64,000 nt of DNA from Candidatus Eiseniibacteriota bacterium (GTDB lineage Bacteria > Eisenbacteria > RBG-16-71-46): the NCBI GenBank assembly GCA_016215625.1, contig JACRIW010000004.1, positions 1 through 64,000 of the forward strand. Direction: 5' to 3'. The notes beneath the pieces are model-generated. The model did not search any database and was not told the DNA's origin. It saw only the letters and a program-made list of their open reading frames with translations. The position numbers were made by a program, and so were the translations under genes. Of the stretch, positions 61,592 through 64,000 are shown in pieces (within the stretch, counting starts at the first letter, position 1; the number at the start of each line of letters is the position of its first letter).

Positions 61592-61659
61592 GACCGGCTC
61601 CTTCGAGAGGAAAGCGCCGCGGTGCGGCGCGTGGGTGTGCGGTGAGGAATGACGCGGGC

Positions 61660-61689
61660 AGTATAGGCGCGGGCCGTGAGGGCGCTCAA
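61660..61689 (-). promoter_or_regulatory. Promoter of the gcdH-like gene
   Basis: On the minus strand TTGAGC (61684-61689) and TATACT (61660-61665) are 18 bp apart, about 70 bp upstream of the start at 61591. The GCAGTATA context matches that of the fba promoter region. Confidence 0.6.
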
Positions 61690-61777
61690 ACACGCGATGT
61701 TCGGGACTTGTCCGCTGCCGGTTCGCTGATACTGTGGGCGCCATGACCCGCCCGACCCACACTCCGGAGGTGCTCTC

Positions 61778-63478
61778 GTGCGCCGAATCGCCTTCTTTCT
61801 CGCGCTGGTGCTGCTCATGAGCGCGGCCACCGACCAGACCACGTTCGCCGCGCGCGGCGCCGCCACGCGTTCGCCCGTTTACGGCCAGCACGGCATGGTG
61901 TGCGCCGCGCAGCCGCTCGCCGTACAGGCGGGACTCGAAGTCCTGAAGGCCGGCGGTAGCGCGGTGGACGCCGCGATCGCCGTGAACGCCTGCCTCGGGC
62001 TCATGGAGCCGACCGCGAACGGCATGGGTGGCGACCTGTTCGCGATCGTGTGGGACCCGCGCACGAACCAGATGTACGGGCTCAACGCGTGCGGGCGCTC
62101 GCCGCTCGCATTGCAGGCCTCGATGATCAAGCCCGAGGCCGACGGCACCATTCCGCTGTACTCGCCGTTCTCCTGGAGCGTGCCCGGCTGCGTGGACGGC
62201 TGGGCGGAGCTGCACGCGAAGTTCGGCAAGCTGCCGCTGTCACGCGATCTCGAGCCGGCGATCGGCTACGCCGAGAACGGCTTCCCGCTGTCGCCCGTGA
62301 TCGCGAGCGACTGGGAGCGCTCGATCCCGCGCTTCAAGGACAAGCCCGGCTTCGCCGAAGTGTTCATGCCCGGTGGCCGAGCGCCTCGCGAGGGCGAGAT
62401 CTTCCGCAATCCCGCGCTCGCGAAGACGCTGCGCCTGGTCGCCAAGGGCGGACGCGACGCCTACTACAAGGGCCCGATCGCGCAGGAACTGGTGAGGTAC
62501 TCGCAGGCGAACGGCGGCTACTTCTCGCTCGAGGACTTCGCGAAGCACCGCTCGGAGTGGGTGAACCCGGTCTCGACGAACTACCGCGGCTACGACGTGT
62601 GGGAGCTGCCGCCTCCGGGGCAGGGGATCGCGGCGCTGCAGCTTCTCAACATCCTCGAGCGCTTCGACCTCAAGGGGATGGGCCGCAACTCCGCCGACTT
62701 CTGGCACGTGATGACCGAGGCGAAGAAGCTCGCGTTCGCCGATCGCGCGCGCTACTACGCCGATCCCGAGTTCGTGAAGGTCCCGGTCGCCGAACTGATC
62801 GGCAAGCCCTACGGCGCCGAGCGCGCGAAGCTCGTCGACATGCAGCACGCCGCGATGCGCGACCTGCCCGGCGAGCCCGCCGCGCTCAACCGGCGCGAGA
62901 CGACGTACCTGTGCGCCGCCGACAAGGACGGCATGATGGTGTCGCTCATCCAGAGCAACTACACCGGCTTCGGTTCGGGCTACGTCGTGCCCGCGCTGGG
63001 CTTCGGCCTCCAGGATCGCGGCAACCTGTTCGACCTCACGCCCGGGCGCCCGAACTCGTACGCGCCGGGCAAGCGGCCGTTCCACACGATCATTCCCGCG
63101 TTCCTCACGAGGGAAGGCAAGCCCCTCATGGCGTTCGGCCTGATGGGTGGCGACATGCAGCCGCAGGGGCACGCGCAGGTCGTCGTGAACCTCGTGGACT
63201 TCGGGATGAACCTGCAGGAGGCCGGCGACGCGATCCGGTTCCATCACACCGGCTCGACCGAGCCCACGGGCACGGTGATGACCGACGGCGGCGTGCTGCA
63301 CATCGAGGACGGGCTGCCCGAGAGCGTGCTTGCGGAACTGCGCCGCCGCGGCCACAGGATCGAGCCCGAATCGGTCGGCGCGTACGGCGGCTACCAGGCC
63401 ATCTGGCGCGACCCAACGACCGGCGTGTACACGGGCGCGACCGAGAAGCGGAAGGACGGCTGCGCGATCGGGTACTAG
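61778..63478 (+). CDS. ggt: Exported gamma-glutamyltransferase
   Basis: This 566-residue enzyme has a signal peptide ('IAFFLALVLLMSAATDQTTFA') after the GTG start with SD GGAGG. 'VLKAGGSAVDAAIAVNACLG' and 'NGMGGDLFAIVWD' are family features. 'RRETTYLCAADKDGMMVSLI' holds the autocleaving Thr, and 'GLMGGDMQPQGHAQVVVNL' the small-subunit substrate region. It should break glutathione and other gamma-glutamyl compounds in the periplasm. It is a distinct copy from the cytoplasmic-type one at 43052-44635. Confidence 0.93.
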   Translation: MRRIAFFLALVLLMSAATDQTTFAARGAATRSPVYGQHGMVCAAQPLAVQAGLEVLKAGGSAVDAAIAVNACLGLMEPTANGMGGDLFAIVWDPRTNQMYGLNACGRSPLALQASMIKPEADGTIPLYSPFSWSVPGCVDGWAELHAKFGKLPLSRDLEPAIGYAENGFPLSPVIASDWERSIPRFKDKPGFAEVFMPGGRAPREGEIFRNPALAKTLRLVAKGGRDAYYKGPIAQELVRYSQANGGYFSLEDFAKHRSEWVNPVSTNYRGYDVWELPPPGQGIAALQLLNILERFDLKGMGRNSADFWHVMTEAKKLAFADRARYYADPEFVKVPVAELIGKPYGAERAKLVDMQHAAMRDLPGEPAALNRRETTYLCAADKDGMMVSLIQSNYTGFGSGYVVPALGFGLQDRGNLFDLTPGRPNSYAPGKRPFHTIIPAFLTREGKPLMAFGLMGGDMQPQGHAQVVVNLVDFGMNLQEAGDAIRFHHTGSTEPTGTVMTDGGVLHIEDGLPESVLAELRRRGHRIEPESVGAYGGYQAIWRDPTTGVYTGATEKRKDGCAIGY

Positions 63479-63555
63479 TCCGCGCGCGGTGGAACGAGGG
63501 CGGTGGCCTGCGATAGGCTGCCGCCCTCACTCGCCCCCGCGACAGGAGCACTCGC

Positions 63556-63972
63556 GTGACGCAGGACATCCGCTGGATGCAGAGATTCGAGAACTTCGAG
63601 CGCGCCCTCGTGCTGTTGCAGGAACCCTTCGCCGGTGACGTGACCCGGCTCTCCGCGCTCGAGAGAGGCGGCGTGATCCAGCGGTTCGAGGTCGCGCTGG
63701 AGCTCGCGTGGAAGACGCTGAAGGACTACCTCGAGCACGAGGGGCGTCCCGTGTCCCCGGCCACGCCGCGTCAGGTCTTCAAGGAAGCCGCCGCGGCGGA
63801 ACTGGTCGAGCACGGTGGGCTGTGGCTCGACATGCTCGAGTCGCGCAACCGGCTCTCGCACACCTACGACGGTTCGAGGTTCGAGGAGGCCGTTCTCGCG
63901 ATGCGCGACCGGTGGCTTACGGCGTTCGTGGCGCTGCACGACGTGCTGCTCGAACGGCGGGAGAGCGAATGA
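63556..63972 (+). CDS. HEPN-domain protein (HI0074-like, nucleotidyltransferase partner)
   Basis: This 138-residue helical protein has 'RFENFERALVLLQEPF' and the HEPN-type motif R-N-R-L-S-H (RX4H, in 'ESRNRLSHTYDG'). It resembles the HI0074-type HEPN substrate-binding proteins that pair with a minimal nucleotidyltransferase. In HEPN-MNT toxin-antitoxin pairs the HEPN is an RNase toxin and the MNT adds AMP to it. The next gene starts by ATGA overlap. It may instead be a non-toxic partner. GTG start. Confidence 0.86.
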   Translation: MTQDIRWMQRFENFERALVLLQEPFAGDVTRLSALERGGVIQRFEVALELAWKTLKDYLEHEGRPVSPATPRQVFKEAAAAELVEHGGLWLDMLESRNRLSHTYDGSRFEEAVLAMRDRWLTAFVALHDVLLERRESE

Positions 63973-64000
63973 CGCACGTGATGCTCACCGAGCGCGAGCT
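63969..64000 (+). CDS. Start of a downstream gene, probably the MNT nucleotidyltransferase partner
   Basis: An ATG at 63969 overlaps the HEPN stop, and the frame stays open to the window end ('MTHVMLTERE'). Only ten residues are visible, so the identity as a minimal nucleotidyltransferase rests on the HI0074/HI0073 gene order. Confidence 0.5.
   Translation, partial: MTHVMLTERE

Overview
The window is about 64 kb of very G+C-rich DNA with tightly packed genes, frequent GTG starts and 4-base start/stop overlaps. The cell is Gram-negative: there are outer-membrane barrels, a TonB-dependent receptor, an MtrA/MtrB-type porin-cytochrome pair and several lipobox lipoproteins. Several exported proteins end in a FlgD-like tail (a 'DVxGRRV' motif, a 'PAGxYxxR' turn, then a basic end). 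Together with the high G+C this suggests Candidatus Eisenbacteria or a nearby FCB-type lineage, inferred without database comparison. I saw no rRNA, tRNA, CRISPR array or insertion sequence.

Layout. 1-5.3 kb (+): a partial gene, DUF6504, dinB, a DUF72 protein, an aquaporin-ArsC pair, a small lipoprotein and a HAD phosphatase. 5.4-7.9 kb (-): an fba-fbp gluconeogenic pair. 8.1-10.7 kb (-): a DadA-type FAD oxidoreductase between two related membrane proteins. 10.7-16.3 kb (+): a 4-hydroxybenzoyl-CoA-reductase-type molybdenum hydroxylase (three subunits) with XdhC and MocA-like maturation factors, behind a near-consensus promoter. 16.4-18.3 kb (-): a MocR regulator and a Rieske protein. 18.5-23.2 kb: a LOG-like protein, a tetraheme cytochrome and a divergent decaheme MtrA/MtrB conduit. 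23.5-29.3 kb (+): thyX, fdhD, a Gfo/Idh/MocA oxidoreductase and an ABC importer with a two-module permease but no binding protein. 29.6-36.0 kb: glycogen phosphorylase, a lipoprotein, an M1 metallopeptidase and a PH-domain membrane protein.

36.1-45.8 kb (-) is one compact run: KamA-like radical SAM enzyme, gamma-glutamyltransferase, 7TM membrane protein, ATP-grasp ligase, a 1252-residue exported protein with 14 repeats, and an outer-membrane barrel. This is the best candidate for an undescribed system. 46.0-52.3 kb: a DUF4397 lipoprotein, a CarH-type B12 photoreceptor regulator, a DUF3078 barrel, a secreted protein, an exported superoxide dismutase and an OPA-family transporter. 53.3-58.2 kb (-): a LytS-type kinase, a TPR protein, a TonB-dependent receptor and a LytTR regulator in one operon. 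58.3-64.0 kb: pdxH with a duplicated N-terminal segment, a FlgD-tailed secreted protein, a glutaryl-CoA-dehydrogenase-like enzyme, a second gamma-glutamyltransferase and the start of a HEPN-MNT pair.

Together the genes suggest a heterotroph that stores glycogen, runs gluconeogenesis and degrades aromatic or dicarboxylic CoA esters (HCR-type enzyme plus glutaryl-CoA dehydrogenase). It may move electrons across its outer membrane and probably senses light through adenosylcobalamin.
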